Positions 9,624 through 18,271 of a DNA stretch of 64,000 bases are shown here, piece by piece. The number at the start of each line of letters is the position of its first letter. The stretch's first letter is position 1. Below the pieces are notes generated by a model. That model did not search any database and was not told the DNA's origin. It saw nothing but the letters and a program-made list of their open reading frames with translations. Location of the stretch: NCBI GenBank assembly GCA_903932145.1, contig CAIZFE010000109.1, forward strand, positions 62,001 through 126,000, in the 5' to 3' direction. The position numbers and the translations under genes were made by a program. This DNA comes from an uncultured Rhodopila sp. Lineage in GTDB: Bacteria; Pseudomonadota; Alphaproteobacteria; Acetobacterales; Acetobacteraceae.

Positions 9624-9640
9624 GACGGTTTCGAACCGTC
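9624..9640 (+). terminator. Short hairpin after phosphoketolase
   Basis: A perfect 7-bp stem (GACGGTT / AACCGTC) with a TCG loop starts eight bases after the phosphoketolase stop. There is no T-tract after it, so it may be a weak terminator or a 3'-end stabiliser. Confidence 0.35.
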
Positions 9641-9719
9641 CACCGCAAAGCTATATCGACTGGGGATACGGATCGCTGCTAGAACCCCGCTTCCGCGTTG
9701 CCGCCGATGGTTTGACGCC

Positions 9720-10406
9720 ATGAAGGTTTGGTTGATGAACATGTATGCTGTCCGTCTTGGCTTAAAGCGCTCCGGGTTGCGGCGGCCTCTCGCCGCGCTG
9801 GTTTTCGGCGTGACGCTGGCCGGTCTCATGGCACCCGCGGCACGGGCACAAATGCCCGGAAGCGGACCGGCCGGAACGCAGCATATGGGTCCGCATGGCA
9901 CCAGCGGCCCTGACAAGCCGGCTCTGGAGGCACCGGACGCGATCCCCGGATCGAAGCCACGCGGGGATGCCGCGCCGTCCACACATGCAATCGGCGACAT
10001 GCAACCGACCGACGCGCTGTTCGATGCCATCAATCGCGGCGACATTGCCTCTGCCCGGGATGCCCTGAACCGGGGCGCCGATCAGAGCGGCGTCAATGTT
10101 CTCGGGATGACGCCGATGGAACTGTCGGTGGATCTGGGTCGCAACGATATCACCTTCCTGCTGCTGTCGATGCGCGGCGAGGATAGCGGACGCGGATCGC
10201 GTGCGGCGTCGCACGCCCCCGATACGAAGACGGCGGCGCCGGCGAAAGTCGCCAAGGCACCCGCACCGGCTTCACACGCTGTTGCGACGATCGCGCCGGC
10301 GGCGACGAAACCGCGCGCGACACCGAAACTGTTCGCCAATGATGGTGGCACCCCGGTACCGAGCGCTGGATTCCTTGGCTTCGACTCCCGTTCCTCCGCC
10401 AATTAA
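9720..10406 (+). CDS. Exported protein with ankyrin-like repeat, unknown function
   Basis: A 228-residue protein with a basic n-region, a hydrophobic core and a probable signal-peptidase site after the APAARA segment near residue 43. One to two ankyrin-like units follow (TDALFDAINRGDIASARDAL ... GADQSG ... GMTPMELSVDLGRNDITFLL, about residues 97-150). The C-terminal third is low-complexity, rich in Ala, Pro and Lys. The start may instead be the ATG at 9735, which has a better-placed AAGG. It is probably periplasmic. Ankyrin modules mediate protein binding, so an adaptor role is possible, but no partner is evident. Confidence 0.65.
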   Translation: MKVWLMNMYAVRLGLKRSGLRRPLAALVFGVTLAGLMAPAARAQMPGSGPAGTQHMGPHGTSGPDKPALEAPDAIPGSKPRGDAAPSTHAIGDMQPTDALFDAINRGDIASARDALNRGADQSGVNVLGMTPMELSVDLGRNDITFLLLSMRGEDSGRGSRAASHAPDTKTAAPAKVAKAPAPASHAVATIAPAATKPRATPKLFANDGGTPVPSAGFLGFDSRSSAN

Positions 10407-10580
10407 GGCACACGGGCGGAAGGGTTTCGGCATCCCTGCCGCTGAGCGGGCGGTGCGATCCGGTCATTGCCCGGGGCATTGGCCGGGTTGCTCGGGCGGA
10501 TCGCGATCACGCTACCGCTACAAGCTGGATATTCAGGCGGGGCGCCCTATGTGCCGGGCATGAGTGGAAGGAGTCCGCGA

Positions 10581-10778
10581 ATGTCCGAACCTGATAGCAA
10601 ATATACCGCACAGAACCTGATGACCGTGCATGGCTTGCGGGCCAGCGCCGTGGTTCAGGAGCGAATCGCCGAAGCCCGCCAACAAGGCGATGTGTCAGGC
10701 CTGGAGCGCTGGCAAAACGTCGATGCCGCCATCGCGGAACTGCGCCGCACCGGCGGTGGGCGTATGTCACAATCCTGA
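10581..10778 (+). CDS. Small conserved-looking hypothetical protein
   Basis: A 65-residue soluble protein (begins MSEPDSKYTAQNLMTVHGL). The ATG at 10581 is preceded by GGAAGGAG at good spacing, which is why the longer frame from 10467 was rejected. The sequence has two short helices and no membrane or export signal. It is likely a real gene because of its strong ribosome site and normal codon use, but I do not recognise its family. Confidence 0.55.
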   Translation: MSEPDSKYTAQNLMTVHGLRASAVVQERIAEARQQGDVSGLERWQNVDAAIAELRRTGGGRMSQS

Positions 10779-10801
10779 TCTCGACGGGTCGACGACTGCC
10801 T

Positions 10802-10822
10802 GACGCCCCGTTCAGGGCGTCA
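10802..10822. terminator. Hairpin between small gene and tRNA-Gln
   Basis: A GACGCCC / GGGCGTC stem with a 6-nt loop lies between two convergent units, the small gene on plus and tRNA-Gln on minus. Neither side has a T-tract, so intrinsic termination is uncertain. Confidence 0.4.
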
Positions 10823-10832
10823 GCACAAATGT

Positions 10833-10907
10833 TGGCTGGGGCGGGAGGGATCGAACCTCCGAATGACGGAATCAAAATCCGTTGCCTTACCGCTTGGCGA
10901 CGCCCCA
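10833..10907 (-). tRNA. tRNA-Gln (anticodon UUG)
   Basis: Read on the minus strand it gives a full cloverleaf: acceptor TGGGGCG pairing with CGCCCCA, discriminator G, encoded CCA, T-loop GGTTCGATCC, and an anticodon stem-loop ACGGA-TTTTGAT-TCCGT with anticodon TTG. It is located between the small gene at 10581 and ispE. Confidence 0.95.
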
Positions 10908-10963
10908 TCAAGCCGACCGCCGATGTGATAGGTCCGTCAGCGTCCCGCGTAAAGTCCGAACCG

Positions 10964-11869
10964 CTATGGGGCGGCTGGATTCTGCGTCAGGCCGCCTCCC
11001 CAAACCCACCATCCGTCGCGAACGACGCTGCCGGACGCCTGCCGAGCCGCGTCGGGGGATGCGAACAAGCCGAAGCAAGTCGCCCCGGAACCGCTCATGC
11101 GGGCCAAAAGACAGCCAGGAAGCGCCTCAAGCGCCGCAAGCGTAGCGCCGATCGACGGCGCCAATTCCCTGGCCGGCGGCTCCAGGTCGTTGCACGTCGA
11201 ACGAAGGGAGGCCGCCAGCGACTCGGTTTCTTGCCAACCATCCGCCGGGAATTGCGCCGCCGGGCTGAACGCCCCGGTGCGCGCGCGAAAAACCGAGGGC
11301 GTCGAAACCGCGACTCCGGGATTGATCAGAACGATCCCCGCATCCGGCAGGTTTGGCGCTGGCGATAGGACCTCGCCAATGCCGGCCATCATGGCCGGAC
11401 GGTTCAGCAGACAGACCGGGACGTCGGCCCCCAATCCGCGCGCGATCCCAAGCAACCGGTGCTCAGCAACGGAAACCTGCCAGAACCGGCATAATAATCG
11501 CAGCGTGGCCGCCGCGTCAGCCGATCCACCGCCGATACCCGAGGCAACCGGCAGTTGCTTGTCCAGCACCAGCTTGCCAAGGGCCGTCACGCCCGCTTCA
11601 GCCGCCAGCGCCCGAGCGGCGCGCAGCACAAGGTTGTCGGCCTCGGCCGCCAATCCGGCAGCGAACGGGCCGGTCACGGTCAGCGTCAGATCGTCGGCCG
11701 GCGAAACGCTCAGCCGGTCGCCGACCTCCGCGAAGGCCACCAGACTGTCGAGCAGATGGTAGCCATCGGCCCGCCTGCCTGTGACGTGCAGGTGCAGATT
11801 AATCTTCGCGGGAGCCAATTCCGAAGCCGAGGACACCGACTTACTGTCCGCTGAGGACCGGGCCGGCAT
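10964..11869 (-). CDS. ispE: 4-diphosphocytidyl-2-C-methyl-D-erythritol kinase
   Basis: A 301-residue GHMP-family kinase, the fourth step of the MEP isoprenoid pathway, phosphorylating CDP-ME. It shows the N-terminal PAKINLHLHVTGRRADGYH motif (about residues 20-38, with the active-site Lys and a His), the glycine-rich ATP loop LPVASGIGGGSADAAAT (about 106-122) and a C-terminal MSGSGATCFGLF. The length is normal. The first 29 bases overlap the end of the upstream TPR gene, which suggests translational coupling. ispE next to a TPR protein gene is a common alphaproteobacterial arrangement. Confidence 0.95.
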   Translation of the reverse strand: MPARSSADSKSVSSASELAPAKINLHLHVTGRRADGYHLLDSLVAFAEVGDRLSVSPADDLTLTVTGPFAAGLAAEADNLVLRAARALAAEAGVTALGKLVLDKQLPVASGIGGGSADAAATLRLLCRFWQVSVAEHRLLGIARGLGADVPVCLLNRPAMMAGIGEVLSPAPNLPDAGIVLINPGVAVSTPSVFRARTGAFSPAAQFPADGWQETESLAASLRSTCNDLEPPARELAPSIGATLAALEALPGCLLARMSGSGATCFGLFASPDAARQASGSVVRDGWWVWGGGLTQNPAAP

Positions 11870-13523
11870 GTCCGGTATTCAGCTTGGCCTCCAGTTTCGC
11901 CGCGTCATCCGGTGCCGGGTTCAGCGTCAACGCCCGGCGCCATTGATACGACGCTTCCACCCCCCGCCCGACCGCCTGATAGGCGTCGCCGAGATGGGCG
12001 TTGATCGTGGCGTCCTCCGGCTCCAGTTCGACCGCCTTTTCCAGCGTCCGGACGGCCTCCTGGCTCTGCCCCTGGCGCAGCATGACCCAACCCAAACTGT
12101 CCGTTATGGCACCATCATTGGGGCGGCGTTCGGCGGCGGTTTGGATCATCTTCCGCGCCTCATCCAGGTGGTGCCCCATATCGGCGAGCGAATATCCCAG
12201 ATAGTTCAAGACGAACGGCTGGTCCGGAGACAGCTTCAGGGCATGCTCAAAATCCGCCTTCGCCTTAGGCCATTGATGCGCCCGCTCCTCGGCCACGCCG
12301 CGGTCGTAGAAAATGACCCAGTCCGATCCAACCGGTTGCGGAATCCGAGCAATCGCCTTGTCGTAGGCCGCAACAGCATCAGGGAACCGAAGCTTGGTGC
12401 GCAGGATGTCGCCACGCTGCTCATCCGGCAGCGGACTGTCGGGATAGTCGCGCGCCAGACGCTCCAGATCGTGCATCGCATCGTCGGAGTGGCCCAGACG
12501 ATCCAACAGCAGCGCCCGCCGCATCTGAACGACCGCAATGACCGGGTCGCCGGGCGGCACGTCGCTCAGCATCCGCAACGCCGCCTGCGTCTGCTGTTGG
12601 TTGACCAGGATTTCCGCCGCCAGAAGGCGCGATGCCGCGAAATCAGGCCGCATATCGAGCGCGAGACGCGCCATGATCAGGGAGAAATCGTTGGCATCCT
12701 GCGATCGCAGCAGGCCCGCGAACGTAAAATAGGCTTCGGCGATCCCATCCGCCGCCCGCGCCACCGGCCGTTTGTTAACCGACGCCAGCAAGCCGGGCAA
12801 CGCGATGGACAGATTGGGCGCAACCGATTGCAGCGACGCCAGCGTGCGCTGCGCCTCGCCCGGCTGCCCCGAGCGGGCCTGCCAACTCGCCAGAATTTGC
12901 GTCAGTCGCAGATTGGGGGACGTCATGTCGCCCTCGGCAAGACGATACAGTCTGGCCGCCTCGTCCGGCCGGTTACCGATATCGGCGATCATTGCTGCCT
13001 GCACCGAGAACAACGACTGAAAGCGCGGATTCTCGACATAAGGCCGCAGCGTAGACAGCGCCGTGTCGGTGCGTCCGTCGCCCAGTTGCGCCCAGGCCAC
13101 CAGCAGCGGTTGCAGCAACTGCGTCAGGCCCTGGCGCGGCAGGCCACGAAAGCGCTGTTCCGCCGCCTGCCAGTGACCGGCCTTGATATCAACATCCGCC
13201 AATACGAGCTGAGCGACCTGACTATCCGGCAACTGCTGCGCCAACCGGATCGCTTCCGGCCGGCCGGCGCTCAGGCAGGCAAGAAACGCCTGGAGCGTCA
13301 GTTCGGGATCGCCGGGACTCTGCGCGACCGCCTTCAACAGATCGTTGGCGGCAGTGACCGGATCTCCCTCGGCCATCGCGAAGCGGCCGGCCAGAAAATT
13401 GCTAATGACACCGGGCGGGACCTGACCGGTGCCAGCCTCGGTTGATGGTTCAGACGCCGCGCAGGCCGACAACAGCGTAAGCGCGAGTAGGACGGACCGC
13501 CGGGCGGCGCGGACATGTTGCAT
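11841..13523 (-). CDS. TPR-repeat lipoprotein
   Basis: A 560-residue protein with a lipoprotein signal: a charged start, a hydrophobic run and a lipobox LLSAC with Cys at about residue 21. The remainder is tandem TPR-like helical pairs. The clearest are in the last 200 residues, for example the WPKAKADFEHALKLSPDQP and QSQEAVRTLEKAVELEPEDA repeats. It is probably anchored in the outer membrane facing the periplasm. TPR lipoproteins of this size scaffold envelope complexes; the exact role is unknown. It overlaps ispE by 29 bases and is the first gene of that pair. Confidence 0.85.
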   Translation of the reverse strand: MQHVRAARRSVLLALTLLSACAASEPSTEAGTGQVPPGVISNFLAGRFAMAEGDPVTAANDLLKAVAQSPGDPELTLQAFLACLSAGRPEAIRLAQQLPDSQVAQLVLADVDIKAGHWQAAEQRFRGLPRQGLTQLLQPLLVAWAQLGDGRTDTALSTLRPYVENPRFQSLFSVQAAMIADIGNRPDEAARLYRLAEGDMTSPNLRLTQILASWQARSGQPGEAQRTLASLQSVAPNLSIALPGLLASVNKRPVARAADGIAEAYFTFAGLLRSQDANDFSLIMARLALDMRPDFAASRLLAAEILVNQQQTQAALRMLSDVPPGDPVIAVVQMRRALLLDRLGHSDDAMHDLERLARDYPDSPLPDEQRGDILRTKLRFPDAVAAYDKAIARIPQPVGSDWVIFYDRGVAEERAHQWPKAKADFEHALKLSPDQPFVLNYLGYSLADMGHHLDEARKMIQTAAERRPNDGAITDSLGWVMLRQGQSQEAVRTLEKAVELEPEDATINAHLGDAYQAVGRGVEASYQWRRALTLNPAPDDAAKLEAKLNTGHAGPVLSGQ

Positions 13524-13701
13524 CGGCTCACTCTAACAGGCGGTTCAGCCGATGTCATTCAGCTTGCGACAATTGCGCGGGAGATACAGCGAATAGCCTG
13601 GGCAGCAGGGACCACGCGGTTTCGGTATTTCTGCGGATGGAGCTGCCGACGGCGGTAAACACATCTTCGTGATTCACCGCCGCATCAGGATGGCACGTGC
13701 G

Positions 13702-14478
13702 CTAGCTGCGGTGATCGGTCTTGCCATCCTCGATCAGGCGCAGCGCGGCGGTCCAGGCCATTTCGTAGTGGCTTTCGACCTCGTTGGCGGCGAACTGGGC
13801 GGCGGTGTGGGCGCACACCTCCGGCGGCGGCAGGATGATTTCGCGTCCGCCTGCCAGCGCATCGACCTGGGCGGCGCAGGCGCGCTCCAGCATGTAGATG
13901 TTCAGGAACGCCTCGGCGATCGAGGTGCCCCCAACCAGCAGACCATGGTTGCGCAAAATCATCGCCTTGTGCTGGCCGAGGTCGGCGACCAGACGCTCCC
14001 GTTCATCCAGGTCCAGCGCGATGCCTTCGTAGCCGTGATAGGCGAGGCGGCCGTAGAACTTGCAGGCGTGCTGCGACAGCGGCAGCAGACCATCCTTTTG
14101 CGCCGACACCGCGATACCGGCCGATGTATGCGTGTGGATCACGCACATCAGGTCTTCGCGGGCCATGTGGATCGCGGAATGGATGGTGAAGCCGGCGGCG
14201 TTGACGTCGCGGCTGCTGAGGCCGCGCTCATCGACGATGTTGCCGTGCAGATCGACCTTGACGAGGTCGGATGCCCGCATCTCGTGAAAATGCACGCCAT
14301 ACCGGTTGATCAGAAAGTGGTGATCCGGCCCCGGAATGCGAGCGCTTAGATGGGTGTAGATGAAGTCGGTCCAGCGGTGATGCGCCACGAGGCGGTACAA
14401 CGCGGCCAGATCGCAGCGGATCTGCCACTCGGCTTCGGACACACCGGCGAGCGAGGCCGAAGAGGTTGCGATATTCAT
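13702..14478 (-). CDS. Class II aldolase/adducin family protein
   Basis: A 258-residue zinc-dependent aldolase-fold protein (araD/fucA/adducin family). Metal ligands are visible as HTHTSAG around residue 113 and ILRNHGLLVGG near residue 170, with an early SARIPGPDHHFLIN segment. The ATG at 14478 was chosen because the 47 upstream residues of the longer frame are Arg/Pro-rich and unlike the family. Many relatives in this size class have no assigned sugar substrate. No sugar kinase or isomerase lies beside it, so the substrate cannot be named. Confidence 0.85.
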   Translation of the reverse strand: MNIATSSASLAGVSEAEWQIRCDLAALYRLVAHHRWTDFIYTHLSARIPGPDHHFLINRYGVHFHEMRASDLVKVDLHGNIVDERGLSSRDVNAAGFTIHSAIHMAREDLMCVIHTHTSAGIAVSAQKDGLLPLSQHACKFYGRLAYHGYEGIALDLDERERLVADLGQHKAMILRNHGLLVGGTSIAEAFLNIYMLERACAAQVDALAGGREIILPPPEVCAHTAAQFAANEVESHYEMAWTAALRLIEDGKTDHRS

Positions 14479-14581
14479 GGCGGTGCCATCCCGAAAATGA
14501 TGCGGCACCGTCAACGTTGGGGCGGCTGGCGTCAAGTCTTTGCCGTGGCCGGGACAGGGCGGAGTATTGGGGCGCCGACGC

Positions 14582-15346
14582 TCATCCCGACGCGTAGGCC
14601 GATACGTGCGCCTGGCCAACCGGCGTCGATCCCGTCAGCAGCGCCTGCATCCTGCCGTCCAACGCGGCAATCCTGGTTTCGACCGCCTCGTGTTCCGCTT
14701 CCGGCAAGATGCGGAGGCTGGCCTTGAGGTCCGCGACCTCATGCACCATCGCCATCACCCGCACGCGCCGCTGCTGCTTTTCCTCGGGCGTGCTCGGCTG
14801 CGGGAAGTCGCTCGTGGTGCGGTCGTGGTGATCGGCCGGCGCCGGTTCGGCCGCGCGTTCGTCGGGATGCGCGATCGCCAGGTCTTCCGCCTGTGGCGGA
14901 ACCACCTCTTCCGGGGCGCGGTCCGCGACCGGCGCCGGCGGTCCGAGGTCCATCCGGCTGGCGACCAGAAACGAAATCATCGCCTCCTGACGCGCGCCCT
15001 TCCGGTTTTGCTCCGCCACTCGGTTGAGCCCGATGCTGCCGCTGCGCAGACGCAACACCATCATCAGCGGCAGGTCGTCCGCCATCGACCGGACCAGCGA
15101 GTCCGATGCCGCCAACCCGTTCAGCACGATTTGCCCCACCGCGATCGGGTCCAGTTGGGTGCGGATGCGGTAGTCCTCCAGCGTCTCCGCCGCCGCCATG
15201 CGGGCCAGCGCGACATCGCCTCCGGTGAGGCTGAGGAAGATCGGCGCCAACAGCGTGACGATCAGGTTCGACAGGTAGCCTGTGCCGAATGGCGGGCTGG
15301 CGGGCGAGGGTTCGGCGAGGGCGGTGTGTTGGGTCATGCTGCTCAC
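14582..15346 (-). CDS. Hypothetical protein
   Basis: A 254-residue protein I do not recognise. One weakly hydrophobic stretch (YLSNLIVTLLAPIFLSLTGG, about 24-43) precedes a helical region with LEDYRIRTQLDPIAVGQIVL and LRLRSGSIGLNRVAEQNRKG. A Pro/Ala/Glu-rich linker (about 145-190) and a final coiled-coil-like helix follow. No catalytic motif is evident. Codon use resembles the neighbours. It stands alone, 100 bases upstream of the aldolase on the same strand. The start could also be the ATG nine bases downstream. Confidence 0.55.
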   Translation of the reverse strand: MSSMTQHTALAEPSPASPPFGTGYLSNLIVTLLAPIFLSLTGGDVALARMAAAETLEDYRIRTQLDPIAVGQIVLNGLAASDSLVRSMADDLPLMMVLRLRSGSIGLNRVAEQNRKGARQEAMISFLVASRMDLGPPAPVADRAPEEVVPPQAEDLAIAHPDERAAEPAPADHHDRTTSDFPQPSTPEEKQQRRVRVMAMVHEVADLKASLRILPEAEHEAVETRIAALDGRMQALLTGSTPVGQAHVSAYASG

Positions 15347-15519
15347 TTAGAACAATACAGGAACTTACTACCTCTGGTTGCTTTTCCGCGTCAAGCAAAA
15401 TTTCCTGCCGGTTGGCGGTGCATTGGCCGCGAGACGTCCCTTCGATGGGGCGGTTACCGGCCGCCTCGTGGCCATTTCTGATCGGATGGATTGTTCGGAT
15501 CGGGGGCCGGTAGCTTGGG

Positions 15520-15562
15520 TTGGAACTCAGATAAGAACAGATCAGAACGGATAAAAACGGAT
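15520..15562. repeat. Left inverted-repeat arm of GxxExxY unit
   Basis: The 35 bases 15520-15554 match the reverse complement of 15965-15999 at 34 of 35 positions. Inside the arm, 10-bp direct repeats follow one another without gaps: AGATAAGAAC (15529), AGATCAGAAC (15539), GGATAAAAAC (15549), then GGAT. The arm ends four bases before the stop codon of the enclosed gene. Confidence 0.9.
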
Positions 15563-15565
15563 TTC

Positions 15566-15958
15566 TTAAAACCTGATCGACGGATGGGCGACACGCTTTA
15601 CCTGGAGCTTCGGATTGCCGAAGTTTAACAGCAGGCATAACGGTAGGCCGGTCGCCCGCAGGTAGTTCAATCCTTGCGCGGTATGCGCGGGGTCGAGTGC
15701 CTTGACCACTTTCAACTCCACGACCACTGCGTTTTCAACGAGGATATCCGCGATGTATGAACCGACCACGACCTCATCATACATGACCTCGACAGCCCGC
15801 TGCTGATAGACGTTCAATCCCGCCTTTCGCAATTCATGGGCAAGGGCGTTTTCATAGACTTTCTCAAGAAAACCCGGGCCGAGCGTGTTCAGCACCGCGA
15901 ACGATCGGCCGATGACTGCATCGGTGATACGGCTAAGGTCATGCGTTTCCTGATTCAT
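15566..15958 (-). CDS. GxxExxY protein (PD-(D/E)XK-like)
   Basis: A 130-residue protein with the name-giving motif G29-F-L-E32-K-V-Y35. The later pattern D71-x9-E81-L-K83 (in YIADILVENAVVVELKVVK) is the D...ExK core of PD-(D/E)XK nuclease-fold proteins. The family is widespread, patchily distributed and of unproven function. Its start codon lies inside the fourth 10-bp unit of the right repeat arm (GGATGA), and its stop is four bases from the left arm, so gene and repeats form one compact unit. There is no separate promoter space, so the arm itself must act as leader. Confidence 0.85.
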   Translation of the reverse strand: MNQETHDLSRITDAVIGRSFAVLNTLGPGFLEKVYENALAHELRKAGLNVYQQRAVEVMYDEVVVGSYIADILVENAVVVELKVVKALDPAHTAQGLNYLRATGLPLCLLLNFGNPKLQVKRVAHPSIRF

Positions 15959-15999
15959 CCGCTCTTATCCGTTCTGATCCGTTCTTATCTGAGTTCCAA
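15957..15999. repeat. Right inverted-repeat arm of GxxExxY unit
   Basis: Partner of the arm at 15520. Read on the minus strand it carries AGATAAGAAC (15990-15981), GGATCAGAAC (15980-15971), GGATAAGAGC (15970-15961), then GGAT running into the ATG of the GxxExxY gene. The 10-bp period equals one helical turn. Confidence 0.9.
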
Positions 16000-16106
16000 T
16001 TCAATCACCGTCCTTATCAAGTTGCAATGTTCCCCGAGGCATGGCCGGCCCTCCTTATCGCCACCACCTCATACGCGCCGACATAATAATGGGGAGCCAA
16101 GTGCGC

Positions 16107-17363
16107 TCAATCATTTCCGGATGCATGCAACTCCCGCAACACCGGCAGCAAATACTCCGCGAACAACCGGGGATTCTCCGCGAACGGAAAATGCCCGATT
16201 CCCTTCATCTCCCGAAACACCACACCCGGTATCTTCGCCGCCGTCGCCTGCGACAATTCGACAGTGCACGAATAGTCGTATTCCCCCGTCAGCATAAACA
16301 ACCGGCACCGGTTGGTATCGATCCGCCCGACCCTCTCTCGAGCATCCCAGTCGCCCGAGTAAAACGCGATGTCGCCATAGAATACCGACGGGCCGCCCTG
16401 GCCATACTGCCAGGTGATTTGCTCCTGATACTCCGCCGGACTGTGCGGCGCGCTCAACGCGCGTATCCATTCCGGCACGAACAGCGCCTGATTGACCGCC
16501 GGGTGCGCCGCCCAGGTGTTCTGGCGCTGACTGATTTTCTCGCACGCCTCGCAGGCAACGATGCCGCCGAACGCCTCGGGGTGCCGGTACGCGAGTTCCA
16601 GGCAGATCTCGCCGGACATCGACGCCCCCAGCGCGATCGGCTTATCCAAGCCGGCGGCCGCGATGAACCCCATGATCAGCGAAACATACAGATCGGTATT
16701 CAACCGCCACGATCCCGGGATCGCGCCATCCGGTGGCGGTGACTTGCCGTGCCAGGGCAGATCGAACGCCACCAGCCGGTGACCGTCGGTGATGCGGCTG
16801 TCCGCCATCAGTCCATGAAACTGCCGCCCGTCGGACCCGGCCGTGTGCATGCACAGAACATCGCGGCCAGACCCGGCGGTTTCGTAGTAAATCTGGTACG
16901 TTACGCCATCGACCGTGACCGGCACATAGCCGCCCTGGACCACGGGCATCGTCCTCGGTCCTTCCCGAGGCGCCAAACTGACAGGCACCGGCACCGCATT
17001 GCCCAGCGAAAGCCACTTGCCGATGTCCAGCACACGCCGAGCGACATGGGCGTGCTGCATGAAGGCCAACGGGTCGCCTTGAATCGCGAACTCCGGAATC
17101 CGGTAATGCATCGCAAACATGCCGTGGTAATGGCGCGGCGGCACCGGCATCAGGAATTTGTCCCAAACCTCGGCCGGCGCTGCCAGGGTGAAGGCCGGGT
17201 CGCCGCCCTCGGTCTGGACCTTACCGTCCTTCAGACAAAAACACGTCGTTTCGGCGCCGCTGGCGATGGCGAACGTGACGGACCAGGGCCCCGCCCAGGC
17301 GGCCAACGTCGCGTCGCCGGCGCAGGCATCGCGCCAGGACGCTGCATCCGGAAAACTGTTCAT
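16107..17363 (-). CDS. Alpha/beta hydrolase with N-terminal extra domain
   Basis: A 418-residue protein. Residues 1-130 form a separate domain with an SCP2-like look (AETTCFCLKDGKV ... AFTLAAPAEVWDKFL). Residues 150-418 are an alpha/beta hydrolase: oxyanion region CMHTAGSDGRQFHGL, DLPWHGKSPP, nucleophile elbow LGASMSGE (Ser248), acid near residues 361-363 (GEYDYS) and catalytic His391 (GIGHFPFAENP). The start overlaps the stop of the upstream dehydrogenase by four bases, so the pair forms an operon. Hydrolysis of an ester, thioester or C-C bond in a branched-acid or aromatic catabolic route is plausible. The substrate is unknown. Confidence 0.8.
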   Translation of the reverse strand: MNSFPDAASWRDACAGDATLAAWAGPWSVTFAIASGAETTCFCLKDGKVQTEGGDPAFTLAAPAEVWDKFLMPVPPRHYHGMFAMHYRIPEFAIQGDPLAFMQHAHVARRVLDIGKWLSLGNAVPVPVSLAPREGPRTMPVVQGGYVPVTVDGVTYQIYYETAGSGRDVLCMHTAGSDGRQFHGLMADSRITDGHRLVAFDLPWHGKSPPPDGAIPGSWRLNTDLYVSLIMGFIAAAGLDKPIALGASMSGEICLELAYRHPEAFGGIVACEACEKISQRQNTWAAHPAVNQALFVPEWIRALSAPHSPAEYQEQITWQYGQGGPSVFYGDIAFYSGDWDARERVGRIDTNRCRLFMLTGEYDYSCTVELSQATAAKIPGVVFREMKGIGHFPFAENPRLFAEYLLPVLRELHASGND

Positions 17364-18271
17364 TGCGGATCGATCACTTTCAGCACCACGGGATGATACT
17401 GATCGCCGTAGCCGGCTGCCTCGGCCTGCTTCAGCCGCTCCATCGTCAGTTTTGCCGCCGCCATATCCAGTCCGGATGCCTCAGCCATTTCCAGCGCGTA
17501 GGACAAATCCTTAATCGCATACCGCGTCGAAAACGCCCGCTCGGGGAATACGCCCGGCAGCATCGCCTTGGTCCCGTGGTTACGCAGGACAAAACTGTCG
17601 CCGGAGCCCATCGCCATGGTCGGCAACAAAACCTCAGGCGCGACACCGTTACGCCGCCCGATGGCGATCGCCTCGGCCAGGGCGCCGCAATGCTGGAACA
17701 CCAGCATATTGTTGAGAATCTTCACCACCTGGCCGCAGCCGACGGGACCGCAATGGGTGACGTCGGTCCCCATCGTCTCCAGGATCGGGCGAACCCTGGC
17801 GAAGGTGTCGTCGGTGGCGCCGACCATGATGCTGAGTTCACCGCGCGAGGCCGCATCCCGTGTGCGGGCGACCGGCGCGTCGGCATACAGGATGCCCTTT
17901 TCGGTCAGGCGCGCCCCGATCTGCCGGGTCAGCTCCACCGACGAGGTGCTGGTATCGACCACGCACTGACCGGCCCGCAAATGCGGCTCCAACTGCGCCA
18001 CGACGGCCGCGACCGCCTTGCCGTCCGGCAGGGACAGAAGAATGACGTCGCAGGTTTCGGCGATGATTTGCAACGAGGCCGCCTCGACGCCCTGCCCGCG
18101 CAAACGCTCCAACGGTTCCGGGCGCAGATCGAACGCCAGCACCGGGATGCCCGACCGGCGGGCCAGGTGGCCGCACATCGGCTCGCCCATAACGCCAAGG
18201 CCGATGAAACCGATTTTCGAGATGGCGGTATTGGCCCCGACGGGACCCGGCGTGGCGGACGATGCGGACAT
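17360..18271 (-). CDS. NAD(P)-dependent oxidoreductase, 3-hydroxyisobutyrate dehydrogenase family
   Basis: A 303-residue beta-hydroxyacid dehydrogenase. It has the N-terminal dinucleotide motif GFIGLGVMGEPM (about residues 21-32), the family substrate motif DAPVARTRDAASRGELSIM (usually DAPVSGG...A..G.L) and the catalytic-lysine helix GCGQVVKILNNML (Lys about 180). The ATG at 18271 is preceded by GGGGAAGGAAAACCGC, a good ribosome site; the frame is open to 18313. It is coupled to the hydrolase gene (ATGA). It likely oxidises a 3-hydroxyacid or reduces a semialdehyde. The altered DAPVART motif argues against strict assignment as 3-hydroxyisobutyrate dehydrogenase. Confidence 0.85.
   Translation of the reverse strand: MSASSATPGPVGANTAISKIGFIGLGVMGEPMCGHLARRSGIPVLAFDLRPEPLERLRGQGVEAASLQIIAETCDVILLSLPDGKAVAAVVAQLEPHLRAGQCVVDTSTSSVELTRQIGARLTEKGILYADAPVARTRDAASRGELSIMVGATDDTFARVRPILETMGTDVTHCGPVGCGQVVKILNNMLVFQHCGALAEAIAIGRRNGVAPEVLLPTMAMGSGDSFVLRNHGTKAMLPGVFPERAFSTRYAIKDLSYALEMAEASGLDMAAAKLTMERLKQAEAAGYGDQYHPVVLKVIDPQ

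Noticed and set aside
7667-10045. 792-codon open frame on the minus strand
   Set aside because: Antisense to the phosphoketolase gene and running into the next gene. His/Arg/Gln-rich shadow.
11781-13445. 554-codon open frame on the plus strand
   Set aside because: Antisense to the TPR lipoprotein gene, whose lipobox and repeats are clear. Arg/Gln-rich shadow.
15520-15999. CRISPR array suggested by short repeats
   Set aside because: The repeats are 10 bp, contiguous without spacers, and in two inverted blocks around a gene.
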